A program made the position numbers and the translations under genes. From Gracilaria domingensis (taxonomy: Eukaryota > Rhodophyta > Florideophyceae > Gracilariales > Gracilariaceae): a stretch of DNA of 64,000 bases. Under the pieces are notes generated by a model. The model had not been told where the DNA came from. It did not search any database and saw only the letters and a program-made list of their open reading frames with translations. Below are positions 42,911 to 55,619 of this stretch, piece after piece; position 1 is the stretch's first letter, and each line of letters starts with the position of its first letter. The stretch covers positions 169,354-233,353 of the forward strand of contig VCMS01000097.1 in the NCBI GenBank assembly GCA_022539475.1. Direction: 5' to 3'.

Positions 42911-43903
42911 GGTCCTTATGCACCCGCTACTGTTGCGATGAGACGGAAACCACTACGAAGGAACGTCAGCTTTTTTCGTGGCACCCGCTTGTTTATTCCC
43001 TTAACTTATTTTTCATAGAAAAACGGCAGTACCGTCGTAGGAGGGCGTGTCAATTCGGACTGACGCACATGCGACAGCCTGTCGCTCTGTGCTACGACCT
43101 TGCTGAAGAAACGGATTGACGAGGTAGCTCCAGTGAGCTCGCCTGCACCTCAAGGCGCAGGCGACCTCCTGCCGTCGTTCTTAAGCCATTAGCCCCTCGC
43201 AGCACAGCTGCAAGGGAGAGCGGGCAGTTTTAGTCTGAAGTTCAATAAAGAAACTTCATCAGAGCACGAAGAGACGTGCTCCCTAAAACCTTTGCTCTTA
43301 AACTAATTTGATTGAACAAAGTCAGCTTCTGTACAGGCGCTTATGTTTGTACGACAGAAGAGGAAGTGTCGAGTGTTGACAGTGACCTGAAACGGAATTA
43401 GGTCGTTTCTGATCAGCCTTGTTGACCTTGAATTGAAGGTTTACAGAAGAGGTAGCTACTTCAATTTTACTGATCTGAATGTACTGGATAGGGAATATAC
43501 TACACACAGTATGACACCAGTATCAGTACATAAAGGACTAGTCTAGATCGAAACGAAATAAAAGAGAGCGACTATCGATTATTACAACTACTACTATTAT
43601 ACCCCAACTGCATCCATCATTATCCCGGTGTGTTTGCTTCACAGCAACCTCAACCACAGGCGACCACACGTCAGTGGCATCGACAGAACATCCACCACTC
43701 AGCTACCCAGCAGGCCGAGTGACGGCGTAGTTCTGTGAGAAGTTCAGGCTACGACATAACAGCTCACCAGAGAGCCGCTTGTAGGTTTAAAAACTTTGAG
43801 CAGCCATACTGCACTGTCCGCAGTAGACTGCTACTTCGAGGCTGAGGTTTTACAGTTATAACTGTATGGTCGACCACAATTGTAACAATTACTCAGCTTG
43901 ACC
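42911..43903. other. non-coding region upstream of copia element 2, possible LTR/leader
   Basis: No protein-like frame. Contains hairpins (CGCCTG...CAGGCG, about 43140-43170) and AATAAA at 43244-43249 and 43557-43562. Likely includes the 5' LTR and leader of copia element 2, but without the 3' LTR the ends cannot be set. Confidence 0.35.
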
Positions 43904-46132
43904 ATGTCGGAGCCTGACGGAGTCGCAGCCGTGGAAGCCCTGAGAGAACAGATTGAATCTGGAGAAGGAACTAATGCCGTTATTGGACTGAGTGCCGAAG
44001 CTTTACGAACTTTCAATGAAGCTCTTTACGATGCGGTTGGAGATCCGGACCCACCTCTCCCAATAGCTCCTCGGATGTTCTGAAAGACTACAAGGAAGAA
44101 CTAGAGACGTATTCAAAGGAGATGATGGATGCGTTTAAGGAAACTGGCGCTAGTGATGAAGGTTTATGGTACGAGTTCACTTCTAGCTTTCGCCCCGAGA
44201 CCTTTGGTTACATTCCTAAGGCCACGACAGTACGTTGGATCAACTACTTGATCAAAAACGGTGTTTGGGTTCGACGTCAGCAAGGATACAGACGCGCGAG
44301 AACCCTTGTGGACTGCCTCCAGCAGCCGAGGTTTATTCCAGCGCAACAGACACCAGTCGCTACGAACATTTCTGCGCCTCTCGAGAATCCAGCCACAGTC
44401 CCGATTCAGATGGATGATGATAATGCTAATAGTCGTCTGACAGTTGAAGGCGAACTGCCTCTACCGAGTCGCGCAGCTTCAGTTCAAGACTCTAGGGCAC
44501 ATGGCCGTGCCGCTATAACTGTTCCCAAAGATAGATAAGCCGCACGTAATTCTCGAGCCGAACAAGGTGACCCTGCAGCAGTGGATACATCCCAAGACGG
44601 ACTTCGGGACGTCCTCCCAAACGTGTATGCGAACTCTTTCCAAGGTACCAGGCATCGCAGCAATTCCAATGCCAAATCCGGCGAGCGATCCACCTCTGGG
44701 CTTGCCAACAGTTCAAACAACATGCTGAAAGCGTGCAAGGGAGGATGTTCGTATGGGGGAGGATTTGACGAGGACCTTTAAGGAGCTCTAGACTTTTACG
44801 ATTCGATGGCAAGAATGTTCCGCCTATCAGATGATGAGAAGGCAGAAGCACTGCCAGGTATTCTTTGTGACTATGCACTTCAGTTCTACATGGAAGAGTA
44901 CCGAGTAGGAGATTCGTACCCAGTAATCTTGCAGAAACTGGTTGATACTTACATCAATCCTGAACAACGTAACAGAACCTTTATCTTGTGGCAGTCCATG
45001 AGACTTTCTCAGGTCATACGAGAGAACCCTGGGAAGAGGGAGTTGGAAGTATTCCGATCTTTCTGCCACAGACTGGTGCAGCTCCAGAACCAACTCGACC
45101 GTACCTACAGGACGGACAATTTCTTGCGAGATCAATTGATTGTTTCGATGGATACCTCGCAAATTGCCCAGTACTTACGAGAACGAGTTCCGGGCTCATC
45201 ACAGAAAGGACGCAGTCGTATTGCCACGTTCCTATCAAGCGAGCCTCGATCTGCAGAAGCATTCGTAGCGTCCAATCAATCGTCAAGAGCTGAAAGTCAC
45301 GCATTCTACAGTTTCGGTAACCGATACGGAGGTGATGTAAGAAAGACGTTGGAAGGTAATGGCAGACGTAAGAAAGATAATCGACGTGGGAGAAGAACAT
45401 CATCTAAATGGTTGGCCGGTAAGAAAAGCTGTTACGTATGCGGCGAAAACCATTTGGCTCGCACGCGTCATTCCCAACAGGAGATCCACGATGCCTTTGA
45501 AAAGATGAAGAGCAGCAAACCATCCGCGTAACTTACTGTTGAAGATCTTGTCAATGTTTTTCAAGACCTCACCAATGAAGAAGATCTCAATGACGCTGTC
45601 AACATCGTATATTCAAGTGATAGCGAAGCCTCAGACAATGATGATGACTCTGACGAGGAAGCAGTGTACATTGTGGAAGAGGAACTGTCATTACACGAGT
45701 CTGATAAGGCTCTCTTGGCCAATGCATCATTCTTACATGGGATTGGATTTCACAGAGATCGAGATGCAGCACTGGCATCGATGGAAGAAGAATTGAACAA
45801 AAGAGATTGCGAATCTTTTCGTGGACTCTACATCGATACCTGCGCCAACCGTTCTTCGGTAATGTCTTGTTCCCAATACAACGCTTACTGTGAACAGTTC
45901 GACGTACCGTGTACTATGGATCGCCACAATGTCAAACATCTCAAGGGCCTCGGTGGTAGATGCACACTGATAGGAACCGCCACGATACTGGTTCCGTTCA
46001 AGGACTTGAACCTGGTACTCGATGTGATCTTCCGGATTGTCAATGACAACGTCCCCAGACTTCTAAGCATGAAGGACATGGTGGATATCGGCCTTGAAAT
46101 CAGTCTACACAAGCGTGAAGTCATGTACAAAC
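43904..46132 (+). pseudogene. Ty1/copia element 2, gag and protease only, 3'-truncated
   Basis: Closely related to element 1. An N-terminal gag piece starts at ATG 43904 (MSEPDGVAAVEAL) and ends at 44083 in another frame from the rest. From 44122 one frame continues with TAA at 44536-44538, 44779-44781 and 45529-45531. It includes the shared block CSYGGGFDEDL/DFYDSMAR and the CCHH-type variant knuckle CYVCGENHLARTRH (about 45433). The protease has IDTCANRSSVMS (about 45835). Homology to element 1 stops at about 46132 (KREVMYK), before the integrase. Unrelated low-complexity sequence follows. Dead copy. Confidence 0.88.
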
Positions 46133-46447
46133 CGGAGTTTAAGGCCGAGATGAGAAGCAAGCGAATAGAACCAGGCAGGGAAAGCCCGCAGAACGACGAA
46201 GTGACGGAGAGGAGCAACAAAAATTACAACCGCGGGGGGTGGAAACGGGAAAGAACGATAACGGGAACAACGATAAAACAGATAAATCCACCACGGAGAA
46301 AACGGAGAGACGAGGAACCAAGTAGAACGGACTTCGGGAGAGAGAGTCACGCCCGCACAAGGCGAACCCAAAGGTAGGGTATTGCGGACGCTTTGCTGAC
46401 TCACGAAAGACGAGCCCAGAATATGGGCTGTGTGAGTAGCAGTGAAC

Positions 46448-46530
46448 GTGGGGGAGGGGGGGGGGTGAGACCAGGCCGCCAAAGTGGGAGAGTGAGAGAG
46501 GTTGAGGATTTGGGGGGGGGGGGGGGAAGG
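46448..46530 (+). repeat. G-runs, potential quadruplex
   Basis: Two poly(G) tracts, about 46450-46465 (one A and no other break) and 46512-46526, in a purine-rich stretch. On the minus strand they read as proline codons in a chance frame. Confidence 0.7.
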
Positions 46531-46639
46531 TTGAGACGACAAAGGGAAAAAGAAGGAAGAAGAGATGAGGAGTGAAGGTGGGGGGAGGTCGTCGGAAGGG
46601 AAGTGGTATGGCTGGAGTTGAGTCGGAGGCGACTGCTCC

Positions 46640-48814
46640 GGCCTTTTTATGCACAAGCGCACCGTCGATTCCTGGCGTAAATTGAAGGTACAGCGGGCTT
46701 GACAAATGCCTACGTCGTATCTACCAACGGGAACGACGTTCTGAGCAGCAGGAAGTTGACCAGACACCTGTGGAACAGCGGCAGAACTACCCGCAGCAGC
46801 GGTGGCCGCCACGGCTTGAGCCGGTGAAACTTTGCCCTGAGACGAACCAGTGAGTTGTAACGCGATTAATTCGGTGGTGGAAACACGTCTCGGGAACTCC
46901 GTTTTCGCACGCATATAAGCGGTTACGGGCACAGACGCTTGCTCTTCGGGGGTCAGTGCCTCAAAATTCGCCACAACAGAGGGCATTTCTCTCATTGAGA
47001 GGTTTCAGTTCGGAGCTGCATGTCCACGTGCGTAGCATGTGTGACAGATCAAGGGGTGTCTTCCAGAACCCCATGGATCTTGCATCGTCACCGTTCTTGG
47101 TCTACCCAACCAGGTCGCTGGTAACCACTCCCTGAATAGGGTACTTGTGGTCCGCGAAGGCGGGGACGGTCTGCCTAAAGCAGTGAATATTCCGTCTTCG
47201 ACGAGGCTTCTGACGTAGAAGGCAACTCCGTAGTCGGGATAGACGCAACGTCCGCTTGTGGGAGGTGCAAATTATCCACTTCGTGGCCAGAGAAATCCTG
47301 CAGTAGCAGTGAAACCGATGACGGCGCTCCATCCAAGTGTAGTGCCTGGGTTGAAACCCAGTGTCCGGAGCGTGCGCGCAAAGCTGTGCGCAAGCTTCGG
47401 ATACCGGGTTTCCCTTCGTGTACTGTGCTAACTCCAGATAGGTAGTCTTCCTCCGGTCTTGCTGTTGTTGGGCAACCAAAGTGCGAATAGCCGGATTCAG
47501 TCCGTTGATCAACAAAGTGCAACGCTCATTATCGGAATAAACATTGCCACAGCGGTGGAAAGCATTGTTCAAGCGTACCGAGAACTCGGTTTCCGATTCC
47601 TTCGGGGGCTGTTTTGTCTCCCGCAACGCGGTGATTGCCTCTTCAATAGCAATCCCCGTAGCGTACGAGCGCAGCAAGTACTGCACGGCCTCGGGCCAGC
47701 AGGTAACCCCTCCTTCAGAGGCACGTGAGGAACTTCTTACAGAGGTGAACTGATCTTCAGCGAGTCCATGTAGCAAATACGGTAAAGCGACATAGGCTTG
47801 CCCTTCACTCATGCCGAGGATGTCAGCTTCCGCTACAAAGCGTGAAAGGAAACCCATCACCAAGATTGGGTCTTCTCCAGTGAAGAACTGGTTTCGAAAA
47901 ATGAGGGACATGCGCTTGATGCAGTCCTTCACATTACCCGTACCTCGGGGGGTACCATCCAAACTGGAATCTTTCATACGGTAGTACCGGTAAGAAAGTA
48001 ACATTTCGTACAAGGGATTTGTAGGCTTCAGCTCCTTCGAACCGGAGTGCTTTCTTCCCTTCTCTCGCGTGCGAAAACCACTGCTGATGGTCGAAGAAGG
48101 ACGCGAGCCCGACTCGCGACCGCGGCGTTCAACATCAACTGATGAGTCCGACGTAGAAGATTCCGCTGAGCGGTTTGAAAAACCAGAAGACTGGGACGAA
48201 TCCGAATCATACTCGGCAACATTTCTCTTCTTAGAGCGGTGCTTCCTGGAATTGCGGTCACGTGTCAGACGAGACGTACCCGCGATTGCGGCAGCCGGGC
48301 TATCATCCTCGCGGATGGTGGCATCCAACGTCTCAAGACGGCCAAGAATCCGAATGAATTTCGTGTCCACCTCCTCGATGAAACCGAGGTATCCTGGTAG
48401 AACCTCCAAGAGAAAGTTGACATCCTTTCGTAAAATACGTAGATCCTCAGACACACCTCCGGTGAGGGTAGTGTCAATCTTCACACGAATCGTATCCACC
48501 TCGGAAACGAGTGCAGCATGGGAACTACGCATTACCGCGGTTTGGGCCTCAAGCACAAGAACTTGAGCCTCCAACTCGATTACGAGCGCATCTTTCGTCG
48601 CAGCAGCGGGTTTAAAACCCTCCAAAGGAGCAGATGAGAGCTCAGCTAGTGGGACGTCCGACGACTTAGGCGATTGCTTCCGGGTTTCCTGCTTCTTCTC
48701 AACTCTAACAGGAGGCTCTGGAACAGACCGCGAACGCAAAGGTAGACCTGACCCGACAGACCGAGCCCTAGAAGGACTCGAGGGTTTGCCGGAACCCATC
48801 CGTGACAGGGACAA
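46640..48814 (-). pseudogene. decayed retroelement gag (no pol)
   Basis: Minus-strand frame from ATG 48814: a Ser/Arg-rich N-terminus, a coiled-coil-like segment (ALVIELEAQVLVLEAQ), then a typical retrotransposon gag core (NQFFTGEDPILVMGFLSRF, SYATGIAIEEAITALRETKQPPKESETEFSVRLNNAF, LINGLNPAIRTLV). Around 47400 the genuine frame shifts by one; the original frame runs on to 47102. Near 47020-47060 a CCHC knuckle (CHTCYARGHAAPN) has its last Cys codon position occupied by TGA. A further gag-like segment (MPSVVANFEALTPEE) extends to about 46640. No protease, integrase or RT follows, so the element is truncated or non-autonomous. Lineage (gypsy or copia) cannot be told from gag alone. Confidence 0.7.
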
Positions 48815-49940
48815 AAGACCAGAGACCTAGGAACAACCAAGCGAACAAAAACATTAACCTCGAATGATGTGGAGCAAACCCTTTGGGGTCTCTTGGTTTT
48901 GTTAACTCCTTTAAAGATTCGTACCTGGGTGATGAAGGTGTGGGTGAATCATGGATATGAGCCCTTCATGGGAGGAATGAACGCTGGTTTTAGCTTACCT
49001 TTCTTAGGTGGACTGGATTCTGACACCATTGCTTAGTGTGGAACACGTGGGATGTGTGTAGTGTGCATGGGTGCATTGTACCATGAGGTACCCTGACAGT
49101 GGGTGATCCACGTGATGGACCGCATGAGGTGTGCACTACTTTAGTTAATACTGGTAGTTTAATGTTTCACTAGACCTACTTAGGTGAGTGCGACGTCGCC
49201 GTCGCGAGCACTTAGTAAAGTCAACCAAGTCTCGGTTCGAGAACTGCCACTCGGAAGTCGGAACACTTCAGACTCATCTCCTGAGTGTGGGCTCTTGTCG
49301 TCGCTGCTCTTGCCGGTGCACAACTCCACACGGAGGGTCACCGCAAGTGGTATCAGTGCGCAAACTTCCCTTGGGAAGCCTTAGGGTCTCTGAATACCCA
49401 GTGAGGGTTGACATTTTGTTTTTTTCTTATTCCTGAGTGCAGGACAGATTTCCGCCCCAGTATTGGATTCTTTTGTTGTTTCTTTTTTGTTTTTCTTCGT
49501 CTTTCGGGCCTGTTGCCTGCTTGCGCATGGCCCTCGACTCCTTTTCTCTGGATCTTTCTTTCCCTTTCCCTTTTCGGGCTACGCCTTCTCTCGGAGTGTA
49601 CAGTCCACTCTCCTGAGTTTCCCTACATTTTCTCCCATTCTTTCTGGGGGTTTCTCACCTTTCTGGCTTCTCAATTTCACCTCTGTAGGTTCTACCTCAG
49701 CCCAATACTGTCTTTACACCCAGATTCTCGGTGGCAACAGAGACTGTACAGCCGAGCTTCCATCCCAACAGGGAGCAGGATCTCGAACATCCTGTGCGTG
49801 TTTCCCGTTTCCGGGCTTGCACCACAAATGAGAGCAGCGTCCTCCCAAGAGTGACGATAACTGATAAATCGGGCGAACCAACCGTACCAACGGGAACAGC
49901 CGTATGCGGAATTAGGGACAGTTGGACCAGATTGCTGGGA
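48815..49940. other. non-coding, possible LTR and primer-binding site of the minus-strand gag element
   Basis: On the minus strand TGGTGTCAGAATCC (complement of about 49014-49027) resembles an initiator-Met tRNA primer-binding site (TGGTATCAGAGC-type) and would end a 5' LTR lying to its right. The partner LTR was not found. From 49410 the region is T/C-rich. No supported gene. Confidence 0.3.
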
Positions 49941-50839
49941 CGTCTGTCTCTTGCAACCGCTAGTTTTTGGCTAGGGTCGTCCAGAAAGTGGCAAGGGTCG
50001 TCCAGTAAGTTTTTTGAAAAAATATCGAGATCATTTATTTCAAAATTTGGAGATAATTGCTTGGGTCGTCCAGAATCGCTGTACAGTAAATACTGGTTGG
50101 TTTTCCACTTGTGCTAGTCCCTTAGTCGAGGGCTACCTCAAAGGTATTTCGCAAAGTCTAGGGTCAGTTTCCATTAAGGCGCACGTTACACGATACCTTC
50201 TGCGAAATGATACCCTGCAACGCATGGAATAGTGGTGCTAGTACAGATGATGCCCATTCTGCCCATTCTGAAATGATACCGTTTCATTCGTATCTATTCT
50301 TCTATCTACCGCTTTTGCTAACCACTATTTCGCTATATTACATGTACCATTTCCCCATGATGAAGCGGAAGTAAGTGCAATCTGCGGCAGCTGCCGCAGA
50401 CTGCACCTGCACCAAAGTGCGGTATCGGTAGAACACATATCCCTACTTGAGGAACCATGCCCAGACACATACGCGTTGCACGTTCAATTCACCTGCAACT
50501 CGTGAGCTACGTCCGCGTCAGAAGTCATTTACCTGTATATGCAAGCACAAAGTATCCATAAGTTAGCCAATGCTCCATTGGATACATTTCAAATACGATG
50601 GAACGTACCACTGGTCAAGCGAAACAGAAACGTTGCGCTAGAAAAGGCGAGAGACCTAGTAAATCGCAAAAGGAAGAAGAAGAAGGAAAGGGATCGGTTA
50701 GATTAGCAACAATCCATTCATCGTAAAGTGCGAAAGATGGCGAAGCGAGAACTCACAAGCAACGAAACCAAGAATGCCCATGCAACAAAGATACCGTAAG
50801 ATGCAATTCACGATACACGACACGCTAATGATGACACTA

Positions 50840-51290
50840 TCGCGCAATCCAGTCAACCAATATCGCCAATACATCAAAAGTAGTGCAAGACGCGAGAAAA
50901 TAAAAGAGTCTATGGCTCAACCAGGTCAACCAAGATCGCCAATACAGCAAAATAAACGTGAGGTGCAAGAAAAGAGACGAGCCTATGAGGCAACCAAGTT
51001 AAACAATATCGCCAATGCACCAAAAGTAACGCAAGACGCAAGAGGAGAGAGACCATCTTATGGCGCAACCTAGTCAACCAAGATGGCCAATGATGAAACT
51101 ATCGCGCAAGCCAATCAACCAATATTGCCAATACACCAAAAGTAGCGCAAGACGCGAGAAGAGAGAAGAGTCTATGGCGCAACCAAGTCAACCAAGATCG
51201 CCAATACAGCAAAAATAGCGCAAGATGCGAGGAGCTAGAGACGTTTATGGCGCAACAAAGGGAACCAAGATCGGCAATACAATGTGATAG
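50840..51290 (+). repeat. subterminal degenerate tandem repeats, transposon copy 1
   Basis: Repeated blocks of the form GTCAACCAAGATCGCCAATA ... AAAAGTAGCGCAAGACGCGAGA, period roughly 65-80 bp. CACTA-group elements commonly have such subterminal arrays as transposase-binding regions. Confidence 0.65.
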
Positions 51291-51987
51291 GTTACACGAA
51301 CAATCAGAGGTCGATCTTGAGAGACGAAATGAAATTGGTCGCGTACTTACAGTCGTCGTGAACGTCGGAAGAAATAGAAGGGAGGCGCGTCAAAGAGTGG
51401 TTACCTTCTTGAACGAATAGAACGAGTTGGAGGGTAAAAAATGGGAACCCGGTAACCCAAAGCTTATTTCCTGCCGTTTACATGTCGCATAGCGCGAAGA
51501 AACGTGGTAAAGATGGGTTAGTTTAGAGCAAAGATACGTAGAGGGATATGAAAGAACGTACGAAAACACTGCACGGAATACATTCATGAGATACAGATGA
51601 TGTCCGCTTTATGGAGGCGTCTATTAAGCGGACATGAACTTCATGCGCTTGAAGCGTACCTCATTCTCTTCTCCGCCCTCTACTTCGTAGCTAGTGCGAG
51701 GGTGGAAAAAAGTACGACGGAGCGGAGTAGAACGCGAGGATGTGGATTGCACGGATCACGACGGTAACGGAAGGTGGGACGTCGGACGGGCCGCGGCGGC
51801 GTCGGAGGGAAGAGATTTATTTTTTTGGGCGAGATTGTAGGCTGTACAACGTTGCAAAACCACAGGTTTATAACCAGTGGTAGATAATACGAGAAGTACA
51901 TCCTTGTGTTGAGGTCGACGTGTACCTACGTTCTTTTTTGAACGAAAGTACGTGATTTAAACTCAAATTATATTCTCCGTTCTCAGC

Positions 51988-54330
51988 TTGAAGTCGGCCT
52001 TGACTGTCTCTCGACCTCTTTCTCCCCTCGGACGACCTTCCTTTACCGTCTTTGTCGTCGCCTCTCCTTCATTTCTTCTTCCCATGGTGTACTACTGTAC
52101 ACATAAGAAGCGTGGTTGCCCGTTCGTTACTCGCCGAGGAGTGTTATCTCTTCAACAGCATGTTAACCATTGCCCGTTTCGTCTGAAAGCCGCGCTGGAA
52201 GACGACAATAGGCGGCCCATTCGAAGAAGCAAGCGTCTCAAGCTTTCTGCACCCGCGCCCGCATCCGAAACGGTCCCTTGTCGCCTTCCCGAGCCTCCGT
52301 TGTCCGAGGACATTGTTGACCCCATTCCGTGCGCCCCTCCCATTCCGGACGGTTCGCATTGTGCTTCTCCTTCCCCGGGTCCCGCGGCATTAGAGCGAGA
52401 ACACGGAAGCAGTTCCCGCCCAGTGCCTTCTGAGGAGGTCCTCGGTGATTTGCATATGGATTATCTCACGGTGTGTCTGGCTTCAGTAGCTTCCCACCTT
52501 GGTCATCGTGAAGCAGACGAGCTAATTGGGCTACTTCGGGACCCGCGATTCTCGCAAAAGCGATTCAACGAGACCATAACAAGTTCTAAGCGCTGTACAG
52601 AACTGAAGAACGCCATTTTCGAACGATACGCCTCAAAAGACGGTTTCAATCGAAGAACTGTCTCGCCAGAAGGATGTAAGTTCAGCGCCACCCTGTACAC
52701 GAGAGACCCCGTTCAGGCACTTGTGAAACAGCTCCAGTTGGCTGACATCGAAAACACATTCTTCTACCCTATACCTCAGACCCAGTCCATGAAAACCTTT
52801 CACCCCATGTCCGTCTCTCTCGCAAGAGACGCCACCTCAAATCTTAAGGAAATTATGATGGGCTTTTTAGATACTAGAATAGAGAGGTAATCCCAAGAAA
52901 TACGTTACAGTGAATCTTTCGTCGGTCTTCTGCAGTTATACACCGATAAGTTTTCAACAACTCTAAAGCAAATATTGGCTACCGCGTATCTTCTTCAACT
53001 CATCTTTCTCAACTTCTCCGACGAGCTACGGCGTAAGTGCATCCGTGATGACCTCACAGTAGTGGCATAATTTTCTACCATACTGGTCTAGGTTTCCGCA
53101 TATGAAACAGACGCAATGCCATTCGTTTCTAGCGAGTCTCTAAGCGGGTCCAGGATGCAAATCCTTCGAAAATTTCTTCTTCAAATCCTGGAGCCCATTC
53201 TAAACCTAATGGAGAAAGGTTTTCAGTTCATCTGCGAAGACAAACTAAGTCAAGTGTACTATTCTCTGCAATTTTTCGCGCGAATATTACTGAGGCTAAG
53301 AAAATTCTGTCTACTCTTCATGGGACCAAAACGGAGAGCCCGTGTCATATATGGAAAGCCCCTCCCTCATCTTATGCAGTAATGTTCTTACCTCATTCAC
53401 AGGACCCTCTCAAAACCACACCAAAAGCGTTAGAAAGACATACTCAGTTATTCTAGAATATGCGAAGAAAGACGATGCAGAAAGAAGTAAACGTCGTGCG
53501 AGGGAGAGGAGAGCTCATGCGGATACTCTCATGCGTTATGATTCCATATCTCTTATTCCCTCGTTCATCGAAACCCACGTGACCGTAGGATTCATCCAGG
53601 GGTCATTTCCATGCAGCCTGCATGGAAATAGGACTGACTGAGTCTGTTTGGAACAAGGAAAGCTCTCTTCGAACAGTTACGCAACTTGCACCTCGGCATA
53701 TTGGAACTGATTAATACTCCAGAAATCGAGAGACTGTAGTCAGAGACCCTAAGCACTGCAATCAAATCATCCGCGTCACTTTCATTTCGAACGATACGTA
53801 CTGAAATCCTCAACTTTACAAAAGCGAATCTATCCCCCATGCAATGCAACTTTTCTGCCGGAGGTTTGCATATAGATTTGTCCACGCTGAAGAAAGGCAG
53901 GTCACTGAATGGAACCTTCACCAAGGCAGATCTTCTTTGAATGATGGAGGCCAAAGCATACAAAGAAATTTACATGTTTCTCCTTTCATGAAGGAATTCT
54001 TTGAAATCTGATGGGAAGCGCAGGACACGGCCCGAATCAGAACAATTTTCTCTCAGTACTCGGACGTCGCTTGTACTAATTATAGGTGCAATTGTGGCGC
54101 ATGATGTAATGAAAGCTCTATTTCGTCTCTTCGGTGGCAGATTGAAGCCTTTAAACGCTCCTCGACAAAGTCGTCGGCAGCGATTCATAGCTCTGGAAGT
54201 GGAACTCTCACGTTTTATCACGGCTCTTAACAGAAGAAGAACTAACACCATTGGCAGCATTTTACAATATCTCCACAACACGTCGATTTATGTCATCTCT
54301 TGTATTGTTGGTGACAGGCCTTGTTAACGG
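51988..54330 (+). pseudogene. Plavaka-like transposase pseudogene (copy 1)
   Basis: Near-identical to the first third of the intact transposase at 56760-60035. The start ATG of copy 2 is TTG here (51988); the next in-frame ATG is 52084 (MVYYCTHKK). Open to TAA 52888-52890, about 300 codons. Beyond that, stops at about 53068 and 53089, frame changes near 53270 and further stops destroy the catalytic region, though homology continues to about 54210. The N-terminal zinc-finger part is still open, so a short DNA-binding fragment could be expressed. Confidence 0.85.
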
Positions 54331-55204
54331 GAGGTGAAGCGATACGATTTCAACATTGGAACTATTGTCATATGCCACGAGCTCAAGCACGCCGGGTTGA
54401 AGGGTTTTCATGACTACCATCTGTTTTTCTTTCAGCTACGACTCTCGTCACCTTTTTCTTCCATAGAGTTTTATACTGAATGAATTTAGCATATACGAGG
54501 ATCATGTAGTAGAAAGCCTATCAGGACTCCATTTAGTTCTTTCTAGAGTTCCGCAGAGAAATTTACTACCACTATAATTCGGGTATTCTATGGTCGTTGA
54601 AGGCCTTCATCGCTGTTTGCCCGCCCGTCGGAACGAACCAATTAAATTCAGATATTAACATAAAACGTCAGAGCCGGTGCGCTTATGCTATACGATAATA
54701 CCTCATCGTCTGTCTCTTGCAGATGCTAGTTTTTGGCGAGGGTCGTCCAGAAATTGGCAAGGGTCGTCCAGTAAATTTTTTGAAAAAATATCGAGATCAA
54801 TTATTTCAAAATCTGCAGATAATTGCTTGGGTCGTCCAGAATCGCTGTGCAGTAAATACTGGTGGGTTTTCCACTCGTGCTAGTTCTTTAGTCGAGGGCT
54901 ACCTGAACTGTATTTCGCGAAGTCTAGGTTCAGTTTCCATTAAGGTGCACATTACACGATACCTTCTGCGGAATGATACCCTGCAACGCATGGAATACTA
55001 GTGCTAGTACAGATGATGCCCATTATGAAATCATACCGTTTTATTCGTATCTATTCTTCTATCGACCGCTTTTGCTAACCACTACTTCGCTATATTACAT
55101 GTACCATTTCCCCATGATGGATCGGATGTAGGCCCAATCTGCGGCAGATGCCGCAGAGGGCACCTGCACCAAATTGCTGGATCGGTAGAACACATACGCA
55201 CTCC

Positions 55205-55237
55205 GAGAGGATGAGGCGCGAAGCGCCTCATCCTCTC
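55205..55237. repeat. perfect inverted repeat, 15-bp arms, GAA loop
   Basis: Arms 55205-55219 (GAGAGGATGAGGCGC) and 55223-55237. Absent from the corresponding place in copy 1 (about 50450), so inserted or expanded in copy 2. Confidence 0.85.
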
Positions 55238-55238
55238 C

Positions 55239-55290
55239 GTTCCTCATGTAGGGAACCATGCCCAGATGCATGGTTCTCTACTTGAGGAAC
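55239..55290. repeat. imperfect inverted repeat, 22-bp arms
   Basis: Arms 55239-55260 and 55269-55290 (GTTCCTCATGTAGGGAACCA... and its partner) pair with two mismatches. Copy 1 has only one arm (about 50443-50462), so copy 2 carries an inverted duplication. Confidence 0.8.
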
Positions 55291-55619
55291 CTGCACCTGC
55301 AACTCGTGAGCTACGTACGCATCAAAAGTCATTTACCTGTATACGCAAGCAGAAAGTATCCATAAGTTAGTCAATGATCCGTTAGATACATTTGAAATGC
55401 GATGGAACGTACCATTGATAAAACAAAACAGAAACGTTGCGCTAGAAAAGTCGAGGGACCTGGTAACTCGCAAACGGAAGAAGAAGCAGGAAAGGGATCG
55501 GTTAGATTACAAGCCCACCATATCATCGTAAACCGCGAAAGGTGTCGAAGCGAGAACTCACAAGCAACGACACCAAGAATACCCATGCAGCAAACATACC
55601 GCAAAATGCGATAAACGAG

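Larger units (their letters stand above)
49941..54330 (+). mobile_element. Plavaka/CACTA-like DNA transposon, degenerate copy 1
   Basis: Sequence similarity to the right-hand copy begins at CGTCTGTCTCTTGCA (49941; equivalent 54707). Both carry three GGGTCGTCCAG motifs with identical spacing (49974, 49995, 50063), then subterminal degenerate repeats, then the transposase. This copy's transposase is broken and similarity fades near 54210-54330. The 3' end is probably lost. Confidence 0.7.

Noticed and set aside
43160-43600. Exact 5' LTR of copia element 2
   Set aside because: Suggestive hairpins and AATAAA signals exist, but without a second LTR copy the boundaries cannot be defended.
46139-46995. 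Minus-strand frame with long Pro/Ser/Phe runs
   Set aside because: Below about 46640 it reads through G-runs and copia-derived junction sequence; only the upper part resembles gag.
49346-49359. TGGTATCAGTGCGC as a plus-strand primer-binding site
   Set aside because: No plus-strand gag or LTR pair accompanies it, and the neighbouring gag is on the other strand.
50840-51290. Repeat array considered as CRISPR
   Set aside because: Units are degenerate and not separated by unique spacers of constant length; it lies in a eukaryotic transposon end.
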